A DNA stretch of 8,837 nucleotides from Leptolyngbyaceae cyanobacterium SM1_3_5 (GCA_012031475.1 JAAUTJ010000157.1:1-8837), one strand, 5' to 3'; positions 1 to 4,992 are shown, counted from the first letter of the stretch. Notes: a model not told the origin generated them from the letters alone. Program-made: numbers and translations.

Positions 1-28
1 GGTTGGGGGTTGGGGGTTGGGTGTCGGG
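1..28. repeat. G-rich STRR-type repeat
   Basis: Degenerate tandem units of GGTTGGG/GGGGGTT, the style of short tandemly repeated repetitive (STRR) sequences known from cyanobacterial intergenic DNA. The tract runs off the left edge, so its true length is unknown. It sits immediately after the toxin stop codon and matches the tract at 581-612 in orientation. The spaced G-runs could also form a G-quadruplex on the plus strand. Confidence 0.75.
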
Positions 29-30
29 CG

Positions 31-291
31 CTACGGTCGGTAGATGCTGCTTCTGTGGCCGACTTTCACAACCAACACGATTAGCGCTTTGTCTTGAAGC
101 TCATAGACGACGCGATAGTCACCAATGCGGATGCGGTACAGGTTTAGGCTGCCTTCCAGTTTCACCACGCCGGAGGGCAGCGGCGATTCTGCCAGCGCGT
201 CAATTTTTGGCTGGATGCGCTGCTGAATGCTGGGAGGCAGCGCTTTGAACTGTTTGGTGGCTCTGGCTGCAAATTCGATTTGATAGGGCAT
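31..291 (-). CDS. RelE/ParE-family toxin (type II toxin-antitoxin)
   Basis: Predicted 86-aa toxin of the RelE/ParE fold. In RelE the toxin cuts mRNA in the ribosomal A site; ParE relatives poison gyrase, and sequence alone does not settle which applies here. It opens with the typical beta strand and helix (YQIEFAARATKQFKALP). It carries the family core LYRIRIGDYRVVYEL (residues 51-65) and ends in VVKVGHRSSIYR. R60, R80 and Y84 lie close to the positions of the catalytic R61, R81 and Y87 of E. coli RelE, which favours an active RNase-like toxin. Length is normal for the family. It starts 3 bases after the antitoxin stop, so the pair is surely cotranscribed, antitoxin first. The downstream end abuts the STRR repeat. 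It is separated from the larger operon by the terminator near 613-646, so it may be host DNA rather than part of the element. Confidence 0.9.
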   Translation of the reverse strand: MPYQIEFAARATKQFKALPPSIQQRIQPKIDALAESPLPSGVVKLEGSLNLYRIRIGDYRVVYELQDKALIVLVVKVGHRSSIYRP

Positions 292-294
292 TGA

Positions 295-522
295 CTACAG
301 CCCGACCTCAGCCTTGAGCGATTCCCAGGAAACCGTGCCTTCGGTTTTGACTTCTTCAAGCGCAATCAGCGCGTCTTGCAGGTCTTCCTGATTTTCGATC
401 GCCTCGATTTCTGCTTCCTCTGTCTGCTGAGTTTTGAGAAACAGCAAATAGTGCAGAACTTCTAAAATCAGGGATTCGGGCGCTTTTTCGAGTTCTTGGG
501 TAAGCCGTTCTTTGGCGTTCAT
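295..522 (-). CDS. Antitoxin partner of the RelE/ParE toxin
   Basis: 75-aa acidic protein directly upstream of the toxin. The N-terminal half (KERLTQELEKAPESLILEVL, then HYLLFLKTQ) has the amphipathic pattern of DUF2281-like antitoxins. The C-terminal half (DALIALEEVKTEGTVSWESL) resembles the tail of cyanobacterial RelB-like antitoxins that wraps the toxin. As in such pairs, the antitoxin is expected to neutralise the toxin and to repress the operon through its N-terminus, though no obvious DNA-binding motif can be named here. The ATG at 520-522 is the first start after an upstream non-coding stretch. No strong Shine-Dalgarno is seen. Function is assigned mainly from gene order and general pattern. 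Confidence 0.82.
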   Translation of the reverse strand: MNAKERLTQELEKAPESLILEVLHYLLFLKTQQTEEAEIEAIENQEDLQDALIALEEVKTEGTVSWESLKAEVGL

Positions 523-566
523 GGTGCTGTGAGTTGGAAGCTATTCTCAGCTTAGCGAGTGGCATG

Positions 567-631
567 AAGAAACCCGCGATCGGGGGTTGGGGTTGGGTGT
601 TGGGGGTTGGGCGAAAAGAAACCCGCGATCG
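567..631. repeat. 16-bp direct repeat flanking the STRR tract
   Basis: AAGAAACCCGCGATCG occurs at 567-582 and again at 616-631, with the STRR tract exactly between. The second copy is the left arm (plus the A-run) of the terminator hairpin at 613-646. The arrangement looks like a terminator arm duplicated around an expanded G-rich repeat. Confidence 0.8.
581..612. repeat. G-rich STRR-type repeat, G-quadruplex candidate
   Basis: Five plus-strand G-runs of 3-5 separated by TT or TGTT linkers. This is the same repeat family and orientation as 1-28, so the toxin-antitoxin pair is bracketed by two copies. The tract lies between the terminator of the large minus operon and the antitoxin start, 59 bases upstream of that start. 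It could influence transcription of the toxin-antitoxin pair; that is inference. Confidence 0.75.
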
Positions 632-646
632 AGGCGATCGCGGGTT
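613..646 (-). terminator. Rho-independent terminator of the minus-strand operon
   Basis: Perfect 12-bp stem with AACCCGCGATCG at 620-631 and CGATCGCGGGTT at 635-646, around a 3-nt loop. Read on the minus strand it is followed by a T-rich stretch (TTTCTTTTC, from 619 down). It lies 51 bases past the stop of the last gene of the long minus operon and before the toxin-antitoxin pair. The stem is built from HIP1-like CGATCG words. Confidence 0.8.
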
Positions 647-667
647 AGCAGGTGTGGTACAGACGCT

Positions 668-800
668 CACTTGACGCTTGGCGGAATGGTGTCTAGTCAC
701 TTGTCAATTGACGCTTGACTAGACGGCTTGACGCGCTCTGGGTAAGGAACTTGACCGCTTGACAGAAAATTGTCAAGTGTGTCAAGTGAGGCGTCAAGTG
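668..800. repeat. Cluster of CTTGAC / GTCAAG words
   Basis: CTTGAC occurs at 670, 714, 727, 750 and 758; its complement GTCAAG at 772, 781 and 793. That is eight copies in about 130 bases, several extended to CACTTGAC/GTCAAGTG. TTGACGCTTG is repeated at 671-680 and 708-717. The cluster overlaps the 3' end of the membrane/winged-helix gene and its stop. Iteron-like binding sites or slippage expansion are both possible; spacing is irregular. Confidence 0.7.
691..724. repeat. 34-bp dyad symmetry
   Basis: Outer arms GTCTAGTCA (691-699) and TGACTAGAC (716-724) are perfect complements. Exactly centred between them lies the palindrome GTCAATTGAC (703-712), with 3-nt unmatched spacers on each side. 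Thus 28 of 34 positions are symmetric about 707.5. It covers the TGA stop (697-699) of the last operon gene. It may be a protein-binding or recombination site or an mRNA hairpin; no T-run follows on the minus strand, so a simple terminator is unlikely. Confidence 0.7.
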
Positions 801-1385
801 GGATCGATCGCCCATTCGAGCTTGTCGCTTCTCCGCGTAGTTTGTCCAAGTCCGCCGGTCCGCCAAGTTGGCAGAACAAATCGCGAATTTGCTCAGGGGA
901 ACAATTGCGAAAGGCTCTACTTTTCTGCTTGACTGCCGAAGCAGACATCCAACCGTAGTTGGTTGAGAGGCGAACAAGAGACATGAGCATTTGTGCAGTT
1001 TCAGACTCTTCCTCCTCAGTCGGTTGCTCTGGCATGGGCTGCGCTGGTGGGATGAGTTGGGGCGGCTGATTGATGATGGGCTGTTGCGTTTCAGGGAAAT
1101 ATTGCGAGTAGAGTTCTCGCTTGATTGCCTCCTCTTCGAGTGCGTATTGATAGTCAATGAGTTCTTCATTTTCATCTTTTCGCGGGCTTGGGAATGCCCT
1201 TGAATTTGCAGCGTTTCTGCTAGGCGATAGGCATAAAGAAATGTGCCGATCGAGCCAGAAAGTGAAGCGAAGATGATGAACTTTGGCGCTTTGATGCTGA
1301 CAGGAACGACCCACAAAAATAGCGCACCCAGCAAAGCAAGCATGTATTTCGATTGGGGTGTGAGTCTTTCTAAGCGGAGAGCCAT
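697..1385 (-). CDS. Two-helix membrane protein with winged-helix-like C-terminus (frameshifted)
   Basis: Unrecognised protein, reconstructed as about 229 aa. Residues 14-31 and 35-53 are strong membrane helices (YMLALLGALFLWVVPVSI and FIIFASLSGSIGTFLYAY). A charged acidic segment (ENEELIDYQYALEEEAIKRE) and a Pro/Gln-rich linker follow. The compact domain SASAVKQKSRAFRNCSPEQI...LFCQLGG resembles winged-helix domains of cyanobacterial plasmid and prophage proteins. That would make it a membrane-anchored DNA-binding or partner-binding protein, by inference. The first about 70 residues and the rest lie in different frames. One extra T in the run at 1177-1180 (A on the coding strand) joins them as ...QAREKDENEEL.... 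Without the fix, one frame ends at 693 and the other at 697 with nonsense ends. The start ATG (1383-1385) overlaps the previous gene by 16 bases. Last gene before the terminator. Confidence 0.65.
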
Positions 1386-1636
1386 ACCAAGCCACCTCCC
1401 ATCAGAATTGCCAGAAACACGAATGCCAGCAGGCCGTAATATTGCTCGACTGTGAGCTTAAAGACGACGTGCATCACGTCATCCAGCAGCAGGCCGAGAA
1501 TCAGACATAGAAAAAGGCCGCAGTAGATCGCTTTGCCTACTGCGGCTCCCAAGGGATTGATCGCTGCTAGCCACGCGATGAGCGAACTAGCAGCGCATCC
1601 CGCACCCAGAAGGGCGATGAGATGCGCTGTCGTCAT
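1370..1636 (-). CDS. Small three-helix membrane protein
   Basis: 88-aa hydrophobic protein of unknown function. Membrane helices are visible at about residues 5-26, 33-52 and 67-87, with a short charged loop between the second and third (DDVMHVVFKLTVEQ). No catalytic motif is seen. It begins 2 bases after the stop of the upstream Ala-rich protein gene, and its end overlaps the next start by 16 bases, so it is tightly inside the operon. Holin-like size and topology could be imagined, but no lysin or phage structural gene accompanies it, so no such function is assigned. Confidence 0.7.
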   Translation of the reverse strand: MTTAHLIALLGAGCAASSLIAWLAAINPLGAAVGKAIYCGLFLCLILGLLLDDVMHVVFKLTVEQYYGLLAFVFLAILMGGGLVWLSA

Positions 1637-1638
1637 GG

Positions 1639-2139
1639 CTATGCCCTCAATCCGCGATATTTGACAGCGACCGCATCGACTTTCATTTGAGCAGTTTCAG
1701 CAGCGCGATCGGTTGAGAAGCCCAGCTTGGCGTAGACATCCCGCAGGTTGTGCATGTGTTGCCCCAGCGCCACGTTTGCCCCGGTCATGACGGCGGTGGC
1801 GTCTGCCACTTTGGAAACGTGCTTGCGATGTGCAACTTGGGTCTTGGCAGCAGCGGCCACGATCTTCGATTGGGCAGCGTAAGCGCGTTGGGCTTGTTCT
1901 GCTCCCGATTCGGCAATGCTGGCAGCGCGAGTCAGGTTGTCAGCTTCGGCCATTGTGAACATCCGGGGCTTGCGTTCGGTGCGTGGCAGGTCGATGTTCT
2001 GCATGTCGCCTGGTTCAAGCGGGGTGATGCCGTTCTGTGGACGTTCCATCAGCGCTCCGGTGCTAATGGTGGTTTGTCCGTAGTTGGCGAGGCGATCGCT
2101 GTTGCCTCCGCGTCCGGTCATTGAGTTGAAAAGTCCCAT
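1639..2139 (-). CDS. Hypothetical Ala-rich soluble protein
   Basis: 166 aa, not recognised. The N-terminal 60 residues are polar and probably flexible (MGLFNSMTGRGGNSDRLANY...). Residues about 61-150 are an Ala-rich, probably helical segment (AEADNLTRAASIAESGAEQA, later AAQSKIVAAAAKTQV) suited to a coiled coil or helical bundle. No signal peptide or membrane segment. The start is supported by GGAG about 10 bases upstream on the minus strand. The 102-base gap to the preceding gene is the largest in this operon. Its position between small membrane proteins suggests a cytosolic partner of them; that is only a guess from context. Confidence 0.7.
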   Translation of the reverse strand: MGLFNSMTGRGGNSDRLANYGQTTISTGALMERPQNGITPLEPGDMQNIDLPRTERKPRMFTMAEADNLTRAASIAESGAEQAQRAYAAQSKIVAAAAKTQVAHRKHVSKVADATAVMTGANVALGQHMHNLRDVYAKLGFSTDRAAETAQMKVDAVAVKYRGLRA

Positions 2140-2207
2140 TGTTCAAGTTCTCCTGTTGTTCGTAATTTTTGACGTGCAGTTCAAGGGGTGAGACGGTCGG
2201 CAAGCTG

Positions 2208-2256
2208 GCGGCTGGTGGTGGACGTGCGCGGCGATCGATCGCTACGCACCAGCCGC
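2208..2256. other. Intergenic inverted repeat
   Basis: GCGGCTGGTG at 2208-2217 pairs perfectly with CACCAGCCGC at 2247-2256, with a 29-nt loop containing GCGATCGATCGC. The right arm lies beyond, and the left arm within, the 2140-2241 spacer, so the stem includes the last codons of the two-helix membrane gene. There is no T-run on the minus side, so it is more likely an mRNA structure (processing or attenuation) than a terminator. Confidence 0.5.
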
Positions 2257-2424
2257 GAAAAAAGGATCTGTCCTCAGCAGCGCAATCCAGAAAACAACGG
2301 TGAGCGCAGAGAAGACGCCGCTGAGGGCATAGGCACGGCGCGGATAGAAGTAGTCGATATTCACGAATCCGGCCATCCAGAAGCCGATCGACAGTCCGAG
2401 CATGAGACGAAGAATGAAGATCAT
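2242..2424 (-). CDS. Small two-helix membrane protein
   Basis: 60-aa hydrophobic protein of unknown function. Helices are at about residues 2-22 (IFILRLMLGLSIGFWMAGF) and 31-50 (AYALSGVFSALTVVFWIALL), joined by a short NIDYFYPRR loop. The start at 2424 is preferred over an upstream start at 2496 because GAGG lies 8 bases before it. The stretch upstream of 2424 also encodes the tail of the previous gene in another frame. It follows that gene's stop by 10 bases. Confidence 0.72.
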   Translation of the reverse strand: MIFILRLMLGLSIGFWMAGFVNIDYFYPRRAYALSGVFSALTVVFWIALLRTDPFFAAGA

Positions 2425-2434
2425 TTCTGTCGCC

Positions 2435-2726
2435 TCAGTTGCCACAAAAGGCGAGGCAGTTGCGATCGACAATCTGCGGCTGAATGCGATCGACAATCAC
2501 CGGAGCGGCGGCTTCATGCTGGGATCAACATTGAGAACCAACGCGATCGCTCCCAGGCGACGCCAACGGCCACGACTCGGTAGGCGAAATCATGAGACTG
2601 CATGGTGCTGAGTCGATCGAGCGGAACCATTGCGATCTGTTTGCCGTTGTGTTCGATGATGTGGAACTGTTCTTTCTGCGGCTGGAATGGCTGGATTGAT
2701 TGGAATTGATGCTTGAGTTGGCTCAT
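2435..2726 (-). CDS. Small single-pass membrane protein with CLAFC tail (frameshifted)
   Basis: As given, translation from the ATG at 2726 leaves the sensible frame after VVAVGVA and stops at 2514. Restoring one G at 2556-2557 and one at 2521-2523 gives a coherent 97-aa protein. It has a polar N-terminus (to about 49) and one membrane helix at about 50-66 (RVVAVGVALGAIALVLN). A short linker (PQHEAAAPVIVDRIQPQIVD) and a CLAFCGN end with two cysteines follow. Its stop (2435-2437) then overlaps the GAGG ribosome site of the next gene, as expected for an operon. The reconstruction rests on frame logic, not on a database match. The uncorrected product would be 70 aa (2514-2726). Function unknown. 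Confidence 0.6.
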
Positions 2727-2757
2727 GATGGAAATTACCTGTAGATGTGCAGGGAAA

Positions 2758-2794
2758 TGGGCAGGGAGTGCCCTTGGAAGCTGTTCCCTGCCCA
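2758..2794 (-). other. Intercistronic hairpin
   Basis: TGGGCAGGGA (2758-2767) and TCCCTGCCCA (2785-2794) form a perfect 10-bp stem with a 17-nt loop, in the 79-base gap after the third MTTNPP gene. On the minus strand only ATTTCCC follows, so at best it is a weak attenuator. It may set the relative expression of upstream and downstream operon halves. Confidence 0.55.
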
Positions 2795-2805
2795 AACTGT
2801 GAGAA

Positions 2806-3000
2806 TTAGCGATCGCGCTGCGCTGCTATCTGGCTGCGAACAGCCTGCAACTGTAGCCAAGTTCCTTCAACCGTGTCGTAGGCTCGATCGAAGGCGCAAA
2901 TCGCTTCTAGAACGTCGTTTCTGGCCTGTAGCAAATTGGCGATCGATTGGTCGAGCAATAGATCGAGTCGATCGCCGTTCCCCGGTGGATTCGTGGTCAT
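2806..3000 (-). CDS. MTTNPP-family small protein 3
   Basis: 64-aa helical protein beginning MTTNPPGNGDRLD, the third member of a local paralogue set. The rest (LLLDQSIANLLQARNDVL and onwards) is amphipathic with regular hydrophobic spacing, suggesting a short coiled coil. It has no membrane segment and no known motif. Its ATG (2998-3000) overlaps the TGA of the preceding gene in an ATGA arrangement, indicating translational coupling. Bases 2969-3000 (coding the shared start) are identical to 3674-3705, so it arose by local duplication. Confidence 0.72.
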   Translation of the reverse strand: MTTNPPGNGDRLDLLLDQSIANLLQARNDVLEAICAFDRAYDTVEGTWLQLQAVRSQIAAQRDR

Positions 3001-3224
3001 TGCCGTCTCATCTCCTCAATCAAGTCGCGAATCAGTTTCTGGTTCTCTTTGGCAATGCGTTCCGCTTCACTGGCATGAAATTCGGCTCGATTGCAAGCTG
3101 AAATGACGTTGACATACATCTCTCGCGAGTTTTCAAACTGCTGTTCTATCGTTTCCGATAGCGCGATGAGCGTTGCAGCAAGCTGGCGAATGGTATCGCC
3201 TCCCTCTGGTGGATTCGTGGTCAT
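2997..3224 (-). CDS. MTTNPP-family small protein 2
   Basis: 75-aa, mostly helical protein beginning MTTNPPEGGD. A long amphipathic run (QLAATLIALSETIEQQFENS, later SEAERIAKENQKLIRDLIEE) predicts a coiled coil. Start at 3224 is preferred to upstream in-frame starts. The 38 bases around it are identical to those around the start of family member 1, including AAAGGAG 11 bases upstream. The stop overlaps the next gene's start (ATGA). Function unknown. Shared N-termini with different bodies suggest partners that bind the same target through MTTNPP or simply duplicated expression signals. Confidence 0.75.
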   Translation of the reverse strand: MTTNPPEGGDTIRQLAATLIALSETIEQQFENSREMYVNVISACNRAEFHASEAERIAKENQKLIRDLIEEMRRQ

Positions 3225-3245
3225 ATAGTCGGTAGCTCCTTTCCT
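3208..3245 (-). repeat. Duplicated ribosome-site/start block, copy B
   Basis: 38 bases identical to 3689-3726. On the minus strand they hold AAAGGAG, an 11-nt spacer, ATG and the first five further codons (TTNPP). A third, partial copy lacking the ribosome site but sharing 32 bases with member 1 lies at 2969-3000. Perfect identity implies recent duplication or gene conversion. Confidence 0.9.
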
Positions 3246-3246
3246 G

Positions 3247-3705
3247 TTACTGTGCGGGTCGATCGCCGTCTCGACCGATGAGATAGTCCAAAATGCGATC
3301 GATTCGCTCCAGAGCAGCGTTGATGCTGGCGAGCGCTTGGCGGTTGGCTTCTTGGTCTTGGTCGAATCCTTGCGCCAGGGCAAGAATGGCGGAACTGAGT
3401 CGATCGACCGATAGCACGGTGGTGGTTACGGTTCGATTTGTTTCCGCTGCCAAAACCTGTAAAGCGGCAATGTCTCGACTGTTTTGGGCGGTTAGCTCTC
3501 GGATGGCCTCGATCGCCTCGCTGTTTGCTGTCACCAGTCGCTCAGTGCGATCGAGTCGCGAGATGCTGGCAGCGATCGATTGGCTGTTGTCAGCCGTGAT
3601 TGCTTCCATCCGCTCAAACCGTTCGTCAGCAGCGGCGATCGACCGCTCTAGCAACCGTTCAATGCGATCGAGCCGATCGCCGTTCCCCGGTGGATTCGTG
3701 GTCAT
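3247..3705 (-). CDS. MTTNPP-family coiled-coil protein 1
   Basis: 152-aa protein, the longest and first of the three. After MTTNPPGNGDRLDRIERLLE it is a nearly continuous heptad-like helix through residue about 140 (for example DNSQSIAASISRLDRTERLV and SAILALAQGFDQDQEANRQA), ending in RILDYLIGRDGDRPAQ. No membrane segment or enzymatic motif. Such helical proteins in cyanobacterial mobile elements are of unknown function; oligomeric scaffolds or partners of the ATPase or membrane proteins are possible. It starts 59 bases after the regulator stop with the duplicated AAAGGAG site. The antisense strand is also open over much of its length, but lacks the family N-terminus and operon position. Confidence 0.8.
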   Translation of the reverse strand: MTTNPPGNGDRLDRIERLLERSIAAADERFERMEAITADNSQSIAASISRLDRTERLVTANSEAIEAIRELTAQNSRDIAALQVLAAETNRTVTTTVLSVDRLSSAILALAQGFDQDQEANRQALASINAALERIDRILDYLIGRDGDRPAQ

Positions 3706-3726
3706 ATAGTCGGTAGCTCCTTTCCT
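3689..3726 (-). repeat. Duplicated ribosome-site/start block, copy A
   Basis: Identical over 38 bases to 3208-3245; carries the ribosome site and start of family member 1. The homology to the third member continues leftward instead (3674-3705 equals 2969-3000), so member 3 resembles member 1 in its N-terminus, while member 2 resembles member 1 in its leader. Confidence 0.9.
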
Positions 3727-3764
3727 ACACAGATAGGTTTGGGGTTAGCAACTGGCGAGCGTTA

Positions 3765-4043
3765 TCAGCGATCGTCAGTTGCGTTGTGATCATCGTGTGT
3801 CTCGCCATCATTGGGAATTTCAGTGGTGTCGATGCCTATCGACTCACACAACTCCTTAAACGAAACATTCAGGACGCGGGCGACAGTGGCGGCTCTATCC
3901 AGTCGAGGGAAAGAGACACCCCTTATCCACTCATTGATCGTTCGCTCAGAGACGTTTGCGAGGTCGCTGAGTTGACGCTGAGTAAGATTTCTCGCAGAAA
4001 GCAGTCCTTTCAAAGTTGTCTTTCTTTTTTCACGCGGTTGCAC
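3765..4043 (-). CDS. XRE/Cro-type helix-turn-helix regulator
   Basis: 92-aa regulator with a Cro/CI-type HTH at about residues 9-66. TLKGLLSARNLTQRQLSDLA leads into NVSERTINEWIRGVSFPRLD, the classic scaffold and recognition helices, followed by AATVARVLNVSFKEL. The acidic tail (NDGETHDDHNATDDR) is disordered. It is first in the minus operon and faces a region with repeated operator-like sequence, so it probably represses its own operon and possibly the opposite one, like a phage switch. The start is uncertain. GTG at 4041-4043 is the first in-frame start after a stop but has no close ribosome site (GGAGG is 19 bases away). A leaderless transcript or the TTG at 4011-4013 are alternatives. Confidence 0.88.
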   Translation of the reverse strand: MQPREKRKTTLKGLLSARNLTQRQLSDLANVSERTINEWIRGVSFPRLDRAATVARVLNVSFKELCESIGIDTTEIPNDGETHDDHNATDDR

Positions 4044-4052
4044 TTATAGTAA

Positions 4053-4082
4053 CAGAAGAAAACCTCCAGAAGAAAACTTCTG
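4053..4082. promoter_or_regulatory. Candidate XRE operator
   Basis: A 16-bp perfect inverted repeat with arms CAGAAG and CTTCTG around AAAA (4067-4082), plus a second copy of its left part, CAGAAGAAAAC, at 4053-4063, 14 bases away. Both lie just upstream of the regulator start. A TATAGT box (4045-4050, plus strand; TACTAT/TATAAG-like on the minus strand) adjoins them. Position and symmetry fit a repressor site, probably autoregulatory. Confidence 0.6.
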
Positions 4083-4099
4083 AAGCGTGGACTGAGTGT

Positions 4100-4133
4100 A
4101 GGGCGGTTCGATGTGAGAAATTGATGCCGCCCT
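4100..4133. other. Short inverted repeat in the regulatory region
   Basis: AGGGCGG (4100-4106) pairs with CCGCCCT (4127-4133) over a 20-nt loop. It lies just downstream of the doubtful minus gene at 4137-4376 and upstream of the regulator. No T-run follows on either strand. Confidence 0.4.
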
Positions 4134-4136
4134 GCA

Positions 4137-4376
4137 TCACACCATTCTCTTCTCAGTCGGGTCTAGCTCAGACGTACACCCGATCGAAGACGCCTGAAAA
4201 TCGCACAACTGCATGACGAAACGGGCGATCGCATCTCGATCGCTCTCCATCCATCGAGGCTTAGCAATGACAATTCCGTGACAGACAACGCCATAGCTCC
4301 GCAGCTGTTTGGCGTGATTTTGCAGCACGAAAGAAGGGCGATTCGCCTGCTCCAGTTGGCGATCGCCCTTTCCCAA
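4137..4376 (-). CDS. Possible small hypothetical protein
   Basis: 79-aa reading frame with a TTG start. The central part FVLQNHAKQLRSYGVVCHGI, then VIAKPRWMESDRDAIARFVM, has the alternating hydrophobic strand and amphipathic helix pattern of a real folded domain. That is more than expected of a random frame, and it resembles small cyanobacterial hypothetical proteins I cannot name. Against it: no ATG or GTG at a suitable place, no ribosome site, and only 35 bases between its start and the divergent plus gene. A lost upstream start through an indel is possible, given how common these are here. Confidence 0.45.
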   Translation of the reverse strand: MGKGDRQLEQANRPSFVLQNHAKQLRSYGVVCHGIVIAKPRWMESDRDAIARFVMQLCDFQASSIGCTSELDPTEKRMV

Positions 4377-4411
4377 GTTCGTTTCAAAAACTTAACTGAG
4401 GATTTTAACCT

Positions 4412-4852
4412 ATGAAGTTCATTCGATTTGAAAACAGGCTGATTAATTTGGAGGCGATCGGCGCTGTCCAGTTTCTCCCTCCCGCTTCACTGACCATCGA
4501 CTATCTCGACGGCGGAACGGCGCAATTCTCTGGAGACGAAGCCGATCGACTGTGGGAGTTGCTGTTGCAGCACTCCAGCGGCGCGATCGCCAAAGTTGAC
4601 CTGCTGGCCTCGATCGACAATGCCCAAATGCTCGACTGCCTCGGAATGCACCTAGCCGCCGTCGAACTAGCCGCAGAAGCGCTCATCACAGCGGGCGCAA
4701 CGATCGCAGGTCGAAGCTGTCTCGATGTTCCGCGTGTTCAGATGCAGCTACTGGCAGAAGGCAAGCGGCGCTACGAACAGCAGTCCCCCACCGATTGCGA
4801 ACAAATGGTCGATCGCAATCTCACCGCATGGGAGTCCGTCGCCAATGGCTAA
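4412..4852 (+). CDS. Hypothetical protein with N-terminal beta-type domain
   Basis: 146 aa, first gene of the plus operon. Residues 1-55 (MKFIRFENRLINLEAIGAVQ, then LTIDYLDGGTAQFSGDEADR LWELL) read as a small beta-sheet module: short strands, a glycine turn, then a helix with EA..LW. This style is common in small cyanobacterial hypothetical proteins. The rest is helical (LDCLGMHLAAVELAAEALIT) with no known motif. TGAGGA at 4397-4402, 9 bases before the ATG, supports the start. It overlaps the next gene by 8 bases, so the two are coupled. A role as accessory to the ATPase downstream is possible but not shown. Confidence 0.75.
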   Translation: MKFIRFENRLINLEAIGAVQFLPPASLTIDYLDGGTAQFSGDEADRLWELLLQHSSGAIAKVDLLASIDNAQMLDCLGMHLAAVELAAEALITAGATIAGRSCLDVPRVQMQLLAEGKRRYEQQSPTDCEQMVDRNLTAWESVANG

Positions 4853-4988
4853 CCGCTATCGCCCCACTCCCACCACCGTCGTCAAAGAGCCACCGATCGC
4901 CGTTTGCGGATGCTGCCATCAGCCCCGGCTGGCGATCGTCCGTCGCTGTTCAACCTGTTCGCTACTGAAGCGGATATATCCCCGCTAA
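4845..4988 (+). CDS. Small zinc-ribbon protein
   Basis: 47-aa protein with C21-x2-C24 and C35-x2-C38 (CGCCHQ ... RRCSTCS), a four-cysteine zinc-ribbon or zinc-finger arrangement. The rest is basic (net positive), consistent with nucleic-acid or protein binding. The ATG at 4845 overlaps the stop of the upstream gene (4850-4852), which argues for translational coupling. A longer frame beginning further upstream has no supporting ribosome site and merely shadows the upstream gene. It is followed at once by a terminator. Confidence 0.7.
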   Translation: MANRYRPTPTTVVKEPPIAVCGCCHQPRLAIVRRCSTCSLLKRIYPR

Positions 4989-4992
4989 TCGA

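Noticed and set aside
668..800. CRISPR array
   Set aside because: The CTTGAC words are only 6-10 bases and irregularly spaced; there are no regular spacers and no cas genes.
770..1203. Plus-strand frames at 770-958 and 991-1203
   Set aside because: Shadows of the minus membrane/winged-helix gene; no start signals and no domain character.
1370..1636. Holin
   Set aside because: Size and three helices would fit, but many small membrane proteins look so and there is no endolysin or phage structural gene in the window.
1750..2124. Plus-strand 124-aa frame opposite the Ala-rich protein gene
   Set aside because: Translation is rich in Cys, His and Gly with no pattern. The minus gene has a ribosome site and tight spacing to its neighbour.
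3293..3709. Plus-strand open frame opposite the first MTTNPP gene
   Set aside because: Ser/Arg-rich low-complexity translation typical of an antisense shadow; no start signal, and the minus gene is supported by paralogues and operon position.
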